Positions 1 to 5,673 are shown, counted from the first letter of the stretch. The stretch is DNA of 7,098 nucleotides from Moraxellaceae bacterium (GCA_002402125.1 NVVG01000222.1:1-7098), one strand, 5' to 3'. Notes: generated by a model from the sequence alone, not told the origin. Translations and numbers: made by a program.

Positions 1-22
1 AAGCTGTCTAGTTCTTTTAAGA

Positions 23-102
23 ATGAAAAAATCATTTACTATCGAAATTGGAGATCGAGCGAAAATTGAAATTGCCGATGCTTACGATTGGTATGAGCGA
101 CT
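23..102 (+). pseudogene. ParE/RelE-type toxin, N-terminal remnant
   Basis: The frame from ATG 23 reads MKKSFTIEIGDRAKIEIADA then YDWYER, which resembles the first strand and helix of ParE/RelE-superfamily toxins (the usual 'RAKxEIxxAYDWYE' pattern). Such toxins are about 95-100 residues and poison gyrase or mRNA translation. Here the likeness stops after about 26 residues, near base 100. The frame then runs through DNA that reads as the antisense of the LRR gene. The toxin core and catalytic C-terminus are missing, so it should be inactive. Upstream, another frame is open from base 1 to a TGA at 67-69 and could be the overlapping end of an antitoxin gene cut off by the window edge; this is not shown. 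Family assignment rests on a short stretch. Confidence 0.5.
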
Positions 103-426
103 CAGTGTCTCAAATGCTAACTGCCAATCACTAATTGAGTTACCTGATAGTTTTAAGTCTTCAAGATTTTTCAGCTTCACTATATCATTTGGGATGGACG
201 TTAGTTTAGCTTTGCTCAGATCTAGAATATAAACCGTCTCTAGAGTTTTAAGGGCTGTTGCTAAATCCGTCACTGCTAGTCCAGATTTGAAGCTGGAATA
301 AATATCTTTTGACATTCTAAAGTCATCCCATATTTCCAAGTTCTTAGTCAACGACTTTGACTCTTGACAGAATGCGCCACTAGTTGACGGTAGCATTGAA
401 ATTAGAATTATAATTAGTTTGTTCAT
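82..426 (-). CDS. Truncated secreted leucine-rich-repeat protein
   Basis: ATG at 426 starts a likely signal peptide (MNKLIIILISMLPSTSGAFC). The mature part has an 'ALKTLETVYILDLSKAKLTS' segment and one clear LRR (IPNDIVKLKNLEDLKLSGNSIS), a type used for protein-protein contact in exported Bacteroidota proteins. The next repeat seems to begin (WQLAFETLS), but the frame then enters the antisense of the ParE-like remnant and stops at TAA 82-84. The last 4-5 residues (RSYQS) are therefore probably junction sequence, and most of the LRR domain is missing. The ATG lies 10 bases after the R' box of site A, so the gene is the last and incomplete member of the cassette array. Its own downstream attC-like site is absent. 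Function of the intact gene is unknown, and the stub is probably inactive. Confidence 0.6.
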   Translation of the reverse strand: MNKLIIILISMLPSTSGAFCQESKSLTKNLEIWDDFRMSKDIYSSFKSGLAVTDLATALKTLETVYILDLSKAKLTSIPNDIVKLKNLEDLKLSGNSISDWQLAFETLSRSYQS

Positions 427-433
427 ATTTACT

Positions 434-492
434 TGTGCCTAACGTTTAAATAAACACTGGCGAAGCTTGGGTTTATTTTTTGTTGTGAAGTG
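434..492 (-). repeat. attC-like recombination site A
   Basis: This imperfect hairpin of 59 bp lies between the LRR and 186-aa genes. On the minus strand R'' is TCACAAC (482-488) and R' is GTTAGGC (437-443), a perfect match to the integron core GTTRRRY. An 8-bp perfect inner stem (448-455 with 471-478) is separated from the R boxes by 4 bases (AAAC) on the R' side and 3 on the R'' side. The loop is 15 bases. R'' begins 3 bases after the stop codon of the 186-aa gene, the compact spacing usual for gene cassettes. The outer arm 482-491 pairs 8/10 with the arm at 1067-1076 on the other side of that gene, but only 5/10 with its own partner. Confidence 0.6.
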
Positions 493-494
493 TT

Positions 495-1055
495 TTAGAT
501 GTATACGAATATCAGCTTATAGAGACCATATATAGCTAAGCATGTTAATGTAAAATTATAAATCAATTTTAATCTCTTTCTTTTTTTTGTCTTACGATCT
601 TCTATAAAAGAAGTATATGAATTATAAAAATATGATAGGCTTACTTTAGTATTTGAAAATTCAGATTCAAATTTATAATTATCTGTCAATAATGTCTCTG
701 TTTGCGGATTATAACCAGTTAAACCTAAACCATTAAAAAGTTTAATGATTTTTAAAATTTCTGATTCAATCTTAGGGGATAAATTATCTTTAAAATATGG
801 AACAATAATTGAAATATCTGAATAACATAAGCAAACGTTATATGACGAAAAATACAACTCAATTTCATCTGAATCAGCTACTAAATAAGATTCAAATTTC
901 AAACCACTTCGCTTTAATTCATCCTGCACATGTATTTTAAACTTTTCTGATAAATGTAAATCCTCCTCATTGAATTTAATATTTGGATTTAAAAACTCTT
1001 TGAAGTCAATTGCGTTTAATTTTTTCTTTTTAACAAATATTAATTCGTAACTCAT
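495..1055 (-). CDS. Hypothetical 186-aa protein with C-terminal membrane segment
   Basis: ATG at 1055 follows site B by about 14 bases, and the TAA stop at 495-497 nearly touches site A, so the gene fills its cassette. The protein starts MSYELIFVKKKK, resembling the 'MSYDLxFxKxK' openings of small cytosolic proteins often found near polymorphic toxins and thought to be immunity factors; the segment 'GLGLTGYNPQTE' also fits that group. This likeness is from memory and weak. The first 150 residues are soluble, acidic and rich in beta-type sequence. A basic patch (DRKTKKRKR, about 152-160) precedes one hydrophobic segment (about 163-184), suggesting a tail-anchored protein with the N-terminus in the cytoplasm. 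No catalytic motif was seen. Confidence 0.75.
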   Translation of the reverse strand: MSYELIFVKKKKLNAIDFKEFLNPNIKFNEEDLHLSEKFKIHVQDELKRSGLKFESYLVADSDEIELYFSSYNVCLCYSDISIIVPYFKDNLSPKIESEILKIIKLFNGLGLTGYNPQTETLLTDNYKFESEFSNTKVSLSYFYNSYTSFIEDRKTKKRKRLKLIYNFTLTCLAIYGLYKLIFVYI

Positions 1056-1065
1056 ATTTCTTTAA

Positions 1066-1125
1066 TACTATACAACGTTTAGTGTAAAATGCGTTTCAAT
1101 GCATTTTTACATAGTGTTGTGTGTA
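1066..1125 (-). repeat. attC-like recombination site B
   Basis: This 60-bp site separates the 186-aa and DUF6624-like genes. On the minus strand R'' is ACACAAC (1116-1122) and R' is GTTGTAT (1070-1076). The L stem pairs 1083-1092 with 1101-1111 completely, except for one extra base on the R'' side. This resembles the extrahelical base in L'' that sets strand choice in true attC sites, on the same side. The spacer next to R' is CTAAAC (6 bases) and next to R'' about 4 bases, and the loop is 8 bases. The arm 1116-1125 is perfectly complementary (10/10) to 2052-2061 across the DUF6624-like gene, but only 6/10 to its own partner arm. Confidence 0.65.
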
Positions 1126-1151
1126 GTTTAGTTGATTTTGACATCATTAGT

Positions 1152-2042
1152 TTAAAAAGTTTTTGGTCGATACTTTCTAAACTTATAATTTCTTGTTTCA
1201 CAAACTTTTCTACTTAATGCCCCAATTTCCCATCTTTTTATTGCTCTTAAATCTTCTCCTTCAGCATTGGGAATAAAGTTACTAGGCATTAAAGAGTTAT
1301 AAATAATCTTTTGCTTGAGATACATGTATGAATTAAGATCAAATTTGTATGCTAACATGGAGGCGCTTAAATTTCCTTTTTTGATTTCTTCTATTAACAG
1401 GTTGAAATTATCCTCTAACCAATTCATATCTAGATGAGTTAGAAGGATATTTGCCCTATAATTGCCCACAACTTTTCTGCCTGGCCACCCTTTTGTTTTT
1501 ATGATAGAAATAAGCCATTCTCTATTCAATGAGTCTTGAAATCTAACGTGTTTTGCACTTTTCTCTTTTGAATCAAAATTATTTAGTTCGGATCTAACTT
1601 TTTGATCTTTACCGCGAACTAATTCTAATTCCAGAGCCAATGTAGTATCAATATTAAATTGATAGTTTTCGTATGCGTCAATGCATTTGTTTTTTTGGGC
1701 AGTACTTAAAAATGAATAGGCATTGATTTTACTAATCTCGCTGCTATCTATACCTGTGCGTATTGATTTTAAAAGGAATTCAAAATATTTTATTTTATCT
1801 TTTTTATCTAAAAATGCTTGTGCGACAACAAATAAATCTTCAGGAAAAGATTCAGACACGCAAGAAAAAGCTTTCTCCATAAAGAAAATAGTTGTGTCAC
1901 TATCAGATATAAAAACACCTTTTTGATAGGCTTGTTCAATATTTCTATAATAATCGATGTAATTATCTGATTGAGCAGAATTATCGTTACAGATAAAAAG
2001 TAAAATGCTCAAGATAAATATCCTATGTAAAAGTGTTTTCAT
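1152..2042 (-). CDS. DUF6624-like secreted protein
   Basis: The chosen start is ATG 2042, which gives a clean signal peptide (MKTLLHRIFILSILLFICND then NSAQ), so the product is likely exported to the periplasm or surface. The frame is open further back (ATG 2051, TTG 2060), but that DNA is the R' box of site C. The mature protein has a helical N-terminal half. Its C-terminal half carries a 'GWPGRKVVGNYRANILLTHLD' segment (about 185-205) and a later 'LAYKFDLNSYMYLKQKI' segment, which fit my recollection of the DUF6624 family (GWP, a conserved Gly, an H after an aliphatic run, then 'LAYxxDR'). The biochemical role of that family is unknown. The usual DR and 'YGTQ' elements are degenerate here (FDL, IYNS). 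Length is 296 residues. It is cassette 4 of the array. Confidence 0.6.
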   Translation of the reverse strand: MKTLLHRIFILSILLFICNDNSAQSDNYIDYYRNIEQAYQKGVFISDSDTTIFFMEKAFSCVSESFPEDLFVVAQAFLDKKDKIKYFEFLLKSIRTGIDSSEISKINAYSFLSTAQKNKCIDAYENYQFNIDTTLALELELVRGKDQKVRSELNNFDSKEKSAKHVRFQDSLNREWLISIIKTKGWPGRKVVGNYRANILLTHLDMNWLEDNFNLLIEEIKKGNLSASMLAYKFDLNSYMYLKQKIIYNSLMPSNFIPNAEGEDLRAIKRWEIGALSRKVCETRNYKFRKYRPKTF

Positions 2043-2051
2043 ATTTGTCAT

Positions 2052-2136
2052 TACACACAACGAAATCAGTACAATTTATAAATTAAGCTTCGATTTAACT
2101 CTATGCCACAATGAATTATACACCTTGTTGGCAACA
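2052..2136 (-). repeat. attC-like recombination site C
   Basis: This 85-bp site lies between the DUF6624-like and uridine phosphorylase genes. On the minus strand R'' is TGTTGCCAAC-like (GTTGCCAAC, 2127-2135) and R' is GTTGTGT (2055-2061). The inner stem 2069-2079 with 2111-2121 pairs 9 of 11 bases, with a T-G contact among the exceptions, around a loop of about 31 bases. The two R arms hardly match each other beyond CAAC (5/10). Each is perfectly complementary to the arm on the far side of its neighbouring gene: 2127-2136 with 3045-3054, and 2052-2061 with 1116-1125. This site gives the clearest evidence that the unit is gene plus downstream hairpin. Confidence 0.6.
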
Positions 2137-2248
2137 GTATCTTCACCTTATTCAATCAATGATATCATATTTTTAAGAATTATTATAAAGTTTTAAATAG
2201 TAAATCAAACTACACCTCTTTCAACTTATTGTTAAGAAATTCAATTAT

Positions 2249-2992
2249 TTACTTATCTGTTTCAATTAGACTCTTGATTGCTTCACAAGCAATTTGTGCA
2301 GTAATATCAACACTAGATTCTAGATCTTTATTATCAGAAAAAGCCATTATACCTGATGCTCTACATCCTCGCAAAGCAGAAACAACAAGTATTCCTGAAG
2401 CTTCCATTTCTGTCAGTAAAATATTAGCTTTTGACCAAATACTTTTCTTTTCAATAGCCTCTTTACTTAAAGGAACCATATCAGGAAATACATGACTGTA
2501 AAAAGAATCTTTTGTATACGTAATTCCTTCTCCGAAATTGTATTTTAGTTTTTTTGCGGCATTAACTAACGCTTCAACAACATTTCGGTCCGCTATTGCA
2601 GGATATTCTATGGGAACATATTGCTTTGTTGTACCTTCATCACGCACAGCTCCTGTGATTATCCCACCAATCATTTTTTCATTTTGCGATGCTTCATTAA
2701 CACGTCCTGCTGTACCTACACGAATGAAAGTGTCTGCGCCACAAGCAATTAATTCTTCAACTGCAATGGCCGCTGAAGGACATCCCATACCTGTTGATGT
2801 TATTGAAACTTTCTCTCCGCTCAAAGTTCCAGTCCATGTCTTATGTTCTCTATTATGCGCTACCAGTATAGGGTCATCTAAATACTTTGCTATAATATCA
2901 GTCCTAAATGGGTCTCCTGGTAATAGCACATACCTTCCTACTTGCCCTTTCTTCAATTTAATATGATACATAGTATCTTTATCCAAATACAT
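2249..2992 (-). CDS. udp: Uridine phosphorylase family (PNP/UDP-1) enzyme
   Basis: This predicted cytosolic enzyme splits uridine (or a related nucleoside) with phosphate to the free base and ribose 1-phosphate in pyrimidine salvage. Family signatures are in order: GDPFR at 26-30 (phosphate binding), STGMGCPSAAIAVEEL at 66-81, FIRVGTAGR at 89-97 with the phosphate-binding Arg, 'VRDEGTTKQYVPIEYPA' at 116-132, and EMEAS at 195-199 with the ribose-binding Met-Glu. Length (247 aa) matches bacterial Udp (about 250). ATG 2992 is used; ATG 2971 gives MYHIKLKKGQVG, which looks like the start I remember for clostridial-type homologues and may be the true one. Specificity between uridine and purine nucleosides is not fixed by the sequence. 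It is cassette 3; about 110 AT-rich bases separate its stop from site C. Confidence 0.9.
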   Translation of the reverse strand: MYLDKDTMYHIKLKKGQVGRYVLLPGDPFRTDIIAKYLDDPILVAHNREHKTWTGTLSGEKVSITSTGMGCPSAAIAVEELIACGADTFIRVGTAGRVNEASQNEKMIGGIITGAVRDEGTTKQYVPIEYPAIADRNVVEALVNAAKKLKYNFGEGITYTKDSFYSHVFPDMVPLSKEAIEKKSIWSKANILLTEMEASGILVVSALRGCRASGIMAFSDNKDLESSVDITAQIACEAIKSLIETDK

Positions 2993-3044
2993 AGTTTTCT
3001 TTATTATTCGTGTTAATATTCTCGTTGTATTTATAGTTTTGTAT

Positions 3045-3122
3045 TGTTGCCAACGCTTACGCTAAAATACGTGAAAACGGTATGGTTGGTAGGTTTATGT
3101 TTTTTAGCGATTGTTGTACACA
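3045..3122 (-). repeat. attC-like recombination site D
   Basis: This 78-bp site lies between the uridine phosphorylase and barstar genes. On the minus strand R'' is GTACAAC (3113-3119) and R' begins GTTGGCAAC (3046-3054). The inner stem 3060-3072 with 3097-3109 pairs 11 of 13 bases. The spacer is TAAGC on the R' side and 3 bases on the R'' side, the same asymmetry as sites A and E. R'' ends 2 bases before the stop codon of the barstar gene. The arm 3045-3054 is a perfect 10-base partner of 2127-2136 across the uridine phosphorylase gene. The arm 3113-3122 pairs 8/10 with 3903-3912 across the barstar gene, the two differences being transitions. Confidence 0.65.
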
Positions 3123-3124
3123 TT

Positions 3125-3892
3125 TTATTTTAATATTAAGGTTTGCCCTTTATCCTCAATAATTTCTTTTATTATTCCAAACTTTTTAGGGAACAATCTT
3201 TTGTAATTCGAATGGTTATTCCAAACTAAAGTAAAATCACTTTTTACACCAAAATCACCACAAAAACAATCATCGAGAGCGTCTAAATTAAGTCCAAAAT
3301 ATCCTCCAGGTCCGTTAACAGCCTCTCCAAGTGCGCAATAAAAGTAATCCTCTTCTGTCAAATCATCACCGTTGATCTCAACTTTCAAATGTGAGCGATC
3401 ATTTGTTCCTGAGTTATAGCTAAGTCCAATTCTTAACCAAGCCATTATTTCTTCAGGCTGCAGATTCTTCCATTCCCCAAGCCTATTAAGTCCATTCTCG
3501 ATTCGGTTTTTCCACAACCCATACTCTCCTTTTTCTAAACAAGACAAGTATCCGGAAATCTTTAAGCCTAAAGTTTTATCATTTTTATTCAGTCCGATTT
3601 CAAGAATTTCTACTTCTGTCATCCCACAACTCCTTCTATTAACTCCATCACTATCTATAATGTAGATAAAGAAGTTTGAGCCGAAATCAATTTCACCTTT
3701 ACTAAACATCGAATTGAACTGATCTAAGCCTATACTTCCTGAAATCAATCTTAATTCACACTCTTTGAGTCCGAATGAGTCTTCTTTTCCATTATGCAAA
3801 GGAAATTCGCCCTCCATACCCTTACATTCTTTGAACGTTACAAAAGGTTCTAGTTCATCCCATTCATCATTATATCCAAATCCTATTTGCAT
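3125..3892 (-). CDS. Barstar-domain protein, probable orphan immunity factor
   Basis: The C-terminal domain (about 170-255, counted from ATG 3892) matches barstar, the inhibitor of barnase-type RNases. It starts 'LKVEINGDDLTEEDYFYCALGEA' and contains GYFGLNLDALDDCFCGDFG (compare 'YYGENLDALWDCLTG'). Asp 204 and Asp 208 correspond to barstar Asp35 and Asp39, which bind the RNase active site; barstar Trp38 is replaced by Asp 207. The N-terminal 165 residues have no family I recognise and may be another recognition domain. Its likely role is to neutralise a secreted or injected RNase. No RNase gene is nearby, so it looks like an orphan immunity gene, fitting a cassette. The frame is open back to TTG 3928, but those codons lie in the R' box of site E, so ATG 3892 is preferred. 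The product is 255 residues and cytosolic. Confidence 0.8.
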   Translation of the reverse strand: MQIGFGYNDEWDELEPFVTFKECKGMEGEFPLHNGKEDSFGLKECELRLISGSIGLDQFNSMFSKGEIDFGSNFFIYIIDSDGVNRRSCGMTEVEILEIGLNKNDKTLGLKISGYLSCLEKGEYGLWKNRIENGLNRLGEWKNLQPEEIMAWLRIGLSYNSGTNDRSHLKVEINGDDLTEEDYFYCALGEAVNGPGGYFGLNLDALDDCFCGDFGVKSDFTLVWNNHSNYKRLFPKKFGIIKEIIEDKGQTLILK

Positions 3893-3902
3893 CTTATTTA
3901 AT

Positions 3903-4040
3903 TGTGCATAACGTTTGGCGCTACACAACGGTGCAGTTCCAAACTAGTATTTGTTTTTCGAAGATAAGAATAGTTTTGTTCAGTTTGTGTGATGATCCGA
4001 AGCGAGAACTTGCACTGGGGTGTAACGCGTGTTATGTACA
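3903..4040 (-). repeat. attC-like recombination site E (long form)
   Basis: This is the longest site, 138 bp, between the barstar and LamG genes. On the minus strand R'' is ACATAAC (4031-4037) and R' is GTTATGC (3906-3912). The L stem pairs 3919-3926 with 4020-4027 (7/8), with spacers of 6 bases (CCAAAC beside R') and 3 bases (beside R''). A second stem pairs 3931-3939 with 4006-4015 fully, apart from one extra base on the R'' side, as in site B. A central part of about 65 bases is little paired. The length is near the upper end for attC sites. The arm 4031-4040 matches 5168-5177 across the LamG gene 10/10. Confidence 0.65.
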
Positions 4041-4062
4041 TACTTAGTTGGAAAGAAAAATC

Positions 4063-5106
4063 TTAATAAATAACATGAAAGAATCCATTTACCGTTTTTG
4101 GACTTCCGCTGAAAGATGTATAATTAATTATGTAATAATAAACACCTTCTGATATATTTGATGGAGCCCAATTAATTAGCAGATCATCTGTTGAATACAT
4201 TATATTACCCCATCGATTCAATATCGTCGTATGCATTTTGTTGATTCCGTCTATTGCGACAGGAGTGAAAACATCATTTATATTATCCATGTTGACAGTA
4301 ATAATGTTGGGCAAAGTCAGTTCAACGTTATAAATATATTGGTCACAGTCAATGGTATCTTGAATGCAACACTGACCATTCCATATGGGATCTTGATTTT
4401 CAATCGATTGATTTGATCCAAGGTTGTCGTATGTGTTACTAGCTGATTCTAAGACTAACTGACCTGTTCCTTCGTTTAGCTTCCAGAAAGCCGCAGGAGA
4501 ATAAAATAGAGTAGAGTCACAGTTGATGCTCTTGTTTAAATCCTCTTGAGAAAGTGCTACATTCCAAATTTTCAGCGTTGAAATTGACCCATCAAAAGTG
4601 CTGTTGATGATATGATCTTTACCAATCCATAAAGTTTGTGGCGAACTTGTAGATGGCGTTCCGCTAACTACTCTAGTGCCAAAAGGAATTCCATCAACGT
4701 AAAAGGTGATCGTCGAAGCGGTTTTTGTAACAGCAACGTGATGACAGGCCCCGTCAAGAATTTCTGCACCATATGTACCATTATTAACAACTAAATAATT
4801 CATCCCAAATAGTTGAACACAAAGCATTTTTGACGCTGATCCTCCCCAGTAACTATGAAAAAAAAAAGTAGTGCCTTCAGTCGTTGAATTTCGATTTGAA
4901 AAGATTGCCGGGTGTTGAGAGTTAGGGTTAACAGTCCCATTAATCCATGCTTCAAAAGTAAAGTCTCCCGTGCTTATACTATTGAGTGCTTGATTTGAAG
5001 AATAAATAAGTTGATTATTCCCATCAAATGTCAAGCAGTTACTGTTTTGGGAATAGGAATTCTTACAACTAAGTAGTATGAAAAAAATGAATAGTAATCT
5101 AGTCAT
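4063..5106 (-). CDS. Secreted LamG-domain protein with T9SS type B sorting domain
   Basis: ATG 5106 opens a signal sequence (MTRLLFIFFILLSCKNSYSQ). Cleavage after the Gln is likely, though LLSC could also act as a lipobox. Residues about 24-185 form a LamG/concanavalin-like lectin fold, with 'CLTFDGNNQLIY', 'FTFEAWI', 'GACHHVAVTK', 'TITFYVDGIPFG' and 'FDGSISTLKIWNVALSQEDL' in the usual order. Residues 264-347 are a CHU_C-type C-terminal signal: 'LPNIITVNMDNINDVF', 'ILNRWGNIMY', 'INWAPSNISEGVYYYII' and a final 'VNGFFHVIY'. Such domains send the protein through the type IX secretion system to the surface or medium, so it may bind glycans or act as an adhesin. The product is 347 residues, short for the class. 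It is the first cassette of the array, so it would be nearest any leader promoter. Confidence 0.9.
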   Translation of the reverse strand: MTRLLFIFFILLSCKNSYSQNSNCLTFDGNNQLIYSSNQALNSISTGDFTFEAWINGTVNPNSQHPAIFSNRNSTTEGTTFFFHSYWGGSASKMLCVQLFGMNYLVVNNGTYGAEILDGACHHVAVTKTASTITFYVDGIPFGTRVVSGTPSTSSPQTLWIGKDHIINSTFDGSISTLKIWNVALSQEDLNKSINCDSTLFYSPAAFWKLNEGTGQLVLESASNTYDNLGSNQSIENQDPIWNGQCCIQDTIDCDQYIYNVELTLPNIITVNMDNINDVFTPVAIDGINKMHTTILNRWGNIMYSTDDLLINWAPSNISEGVYYYIINYTSFSGSPKTVNGFFHVIY

Positions 5107-5167
5107 GAATATTATGTGTCATAATTATAAAGAAACGAATAAGGATGGTGAACAGTTGGGTTTCAAT

Positions 5168-5178
5168 TGTACATAACA
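5168..5178 (-). other. Terminal core site F, candidate attI-like array end
   Basis: The minus strand reads GTTATGTACA from 5177, the R' half that matches the arm at 4031-4040 perfectly (10 bases, 11 if the next base is counted). It therefore marks the 5' edge of the first cassette. Unlike the five attC-like sites, it is preceded by T rather than the C of CGTT, and no R'' box or conserved spacer lies on its other side. In class 1 integrons the attI core also lacks the CGTT context. The site could be the primary integration point or simply the scar of a deletion; the sequence cannot tell which. Confidence 0.35.
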
Positions 5179-5179
5179 A

Positions 5180-5209
5180 GTGGATAAAGAACATATGTTG
5201 TTTATCCAC
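5180..5209. repeat. 30-bp near-perfect palindrome beside core site F
   Basis: GTGGATAAA (5180-5188) is repeated inverted at 5201-5209, and the centre AACATATGTT (5190-5199) is itself a palindrome. Only the pair 5189/5200 fails to match. It starts 2 bases from core site F and has no T-run, so it is a poor terminator. A dimeric DNA-binding protein site or a recombinase-binding arm is more likely. Confidence 0.6.
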
Positions 5210-5278
5210 ACTGTATATTATCCTAAATTTAATAATTCAATCGGACTTTGTATTGCTCCGAAGAATGATTTCAGTTCA

Positions 5279-5457
5279 ACAATCTAAAATGATCTTTTAA
5301 CCAACGATTGTAAAAGCCTACGGCAGGTAAACAGAGAAACGCTCCCTCGGGAAAGGTCGTTTGGAGTTTTTGCGGACAAAAAAGCAACGACTGAACGAAA
5401 GAATGACTGTCGTTGAACAAAACAAACGAAGCAAACACGGTTTTCAACACGGTGTTG
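5279..5457. other. Hairpin-rich gene-free segment of unknown role
   Basis: I see no coding frame with family likeness here. Several inverted repeats follow one another: 5279-5311 (ACAATC/GATTGT outside TAAAA/TTTTA), 5337-5362 (AAACG/CGTTT), 5385-5415 (CAACGAC/GTCGTTG, perfect) and 5445-5457 (CAACAC/GTGTTG around one base). AACACGGT is also repeated directly at 5434 and 5446. The segment looks richer in G+C than the DNA around it. It could be a small RNA, a leader, or a decayed mobile-element end. Nothing decides between these. Confidence 0.3.
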
Positions 5458-5484
5458 CGAGTGCTAAAAGCAAGCGAACAAAAA

Positions 5485-5504
5485 CGCCCAGCTTCTGCCG
5501 GGCG
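5485..5504. terminator. Rho-independent terminator, probably bidirectional
   Basis: CGCCCAGC (5485-5492) pairs with GCCGGGCG (5497-5504) with one mismatch around a TTCT loop. The stem is strongly GC-rich in AT-rich DNA. On the minus strand it is followed by TTTTTGTT, a good U-tract, and on the plus strand by AATTTTG. It would stop transcripts heading into the cassette array from the right and so insulate array and Fic gene. Confidence 0.65.
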
Positions 5505-5673
5505 AATTTTGTACTTGTCTTTTATGTTTTGTGAGATTAAAAGAATGAAAAAGCGAAGACCATATAACCAACCCGACTGAGTTTTGCGAAGGAGGTTAAC
5601 CCCATGCCATTTTCAGGAATATTAATATTCTGTAAATGTTTCCTAAATGAAACGGTATCTTCTATGTTTATGA

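Larger units (their letters stand above)
443..5176 (-). mobile_element. Integron-like gene-cassette array, integrase not in window
   Basis: Five complete cassettes lie head to tail on the minus strand, each one gene followed by an attC-like hairpin. Taking the cut as G^TT in each R' box, they are 3912-5176 (LamG/T9SS), 3054-3911 (barstar), 2061-3053 (uridine phosphorylase), 1076-2060 (DUF6624-like) and 443-1075 (186 aa). A broken sixth (LRR) follows. Complementarity between the arms bracketing each cassette is 10/10, 10/10 (uridine phosphorylase), 10/10 (DUF6624-like), 8/10 (barstar) and 8/10 (186 aa). In integrons the two halves of one circular cassette's attC match in this way, while neighbouring cassettes do not. 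The proteins are unrelated to each other. No tyrosine recombinase is encoded here, so this could be a stretch of a longer array or a cluster of sites lacking an integrase. A different recombinase acting on similar hairpins cannot be excluded. Confidence 0.65.

Noticed and set aside
2043..2060. Upstream start TTG 2060 (MCVMTN...) for the DUF6624-like gene
   Set aside because: These codons are the R' box of site C, and ATG 2042 gives a clean signal peptide.
2538..2966. 142-codon + strand frame inside the uridine phosphorylase gene
   Set aside because: It is antisense to a gene with clear family motifs and shows no protein likeness. The same applies to the + frames at 1723-1926, 2005-2196, 2229-2495 and 4231-4416.
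3893..3928. Upstream start TTG 3928 for the barstar gene
   Set aside because: The extension (MCSAKRYAQLNK) overlaps the L' and R' parts of site E; ATG 3892 is the first ATG in frame.
434..4040. Sites A-E as ordinary rho-independent terminators or REP-type repeats
   Set aside because: The stems are AT-rich and interrupted, lack T-runs, differ in sequence from each other, and their outer arms match across genes instead of within hairpins.
5617..5630. GAATATTAATATTC palindrome as an operator
   Set aside because: A 14-base AT-only core palindrome is easily found by chance in such DNA, and it has no promoter or gene placed to use it.
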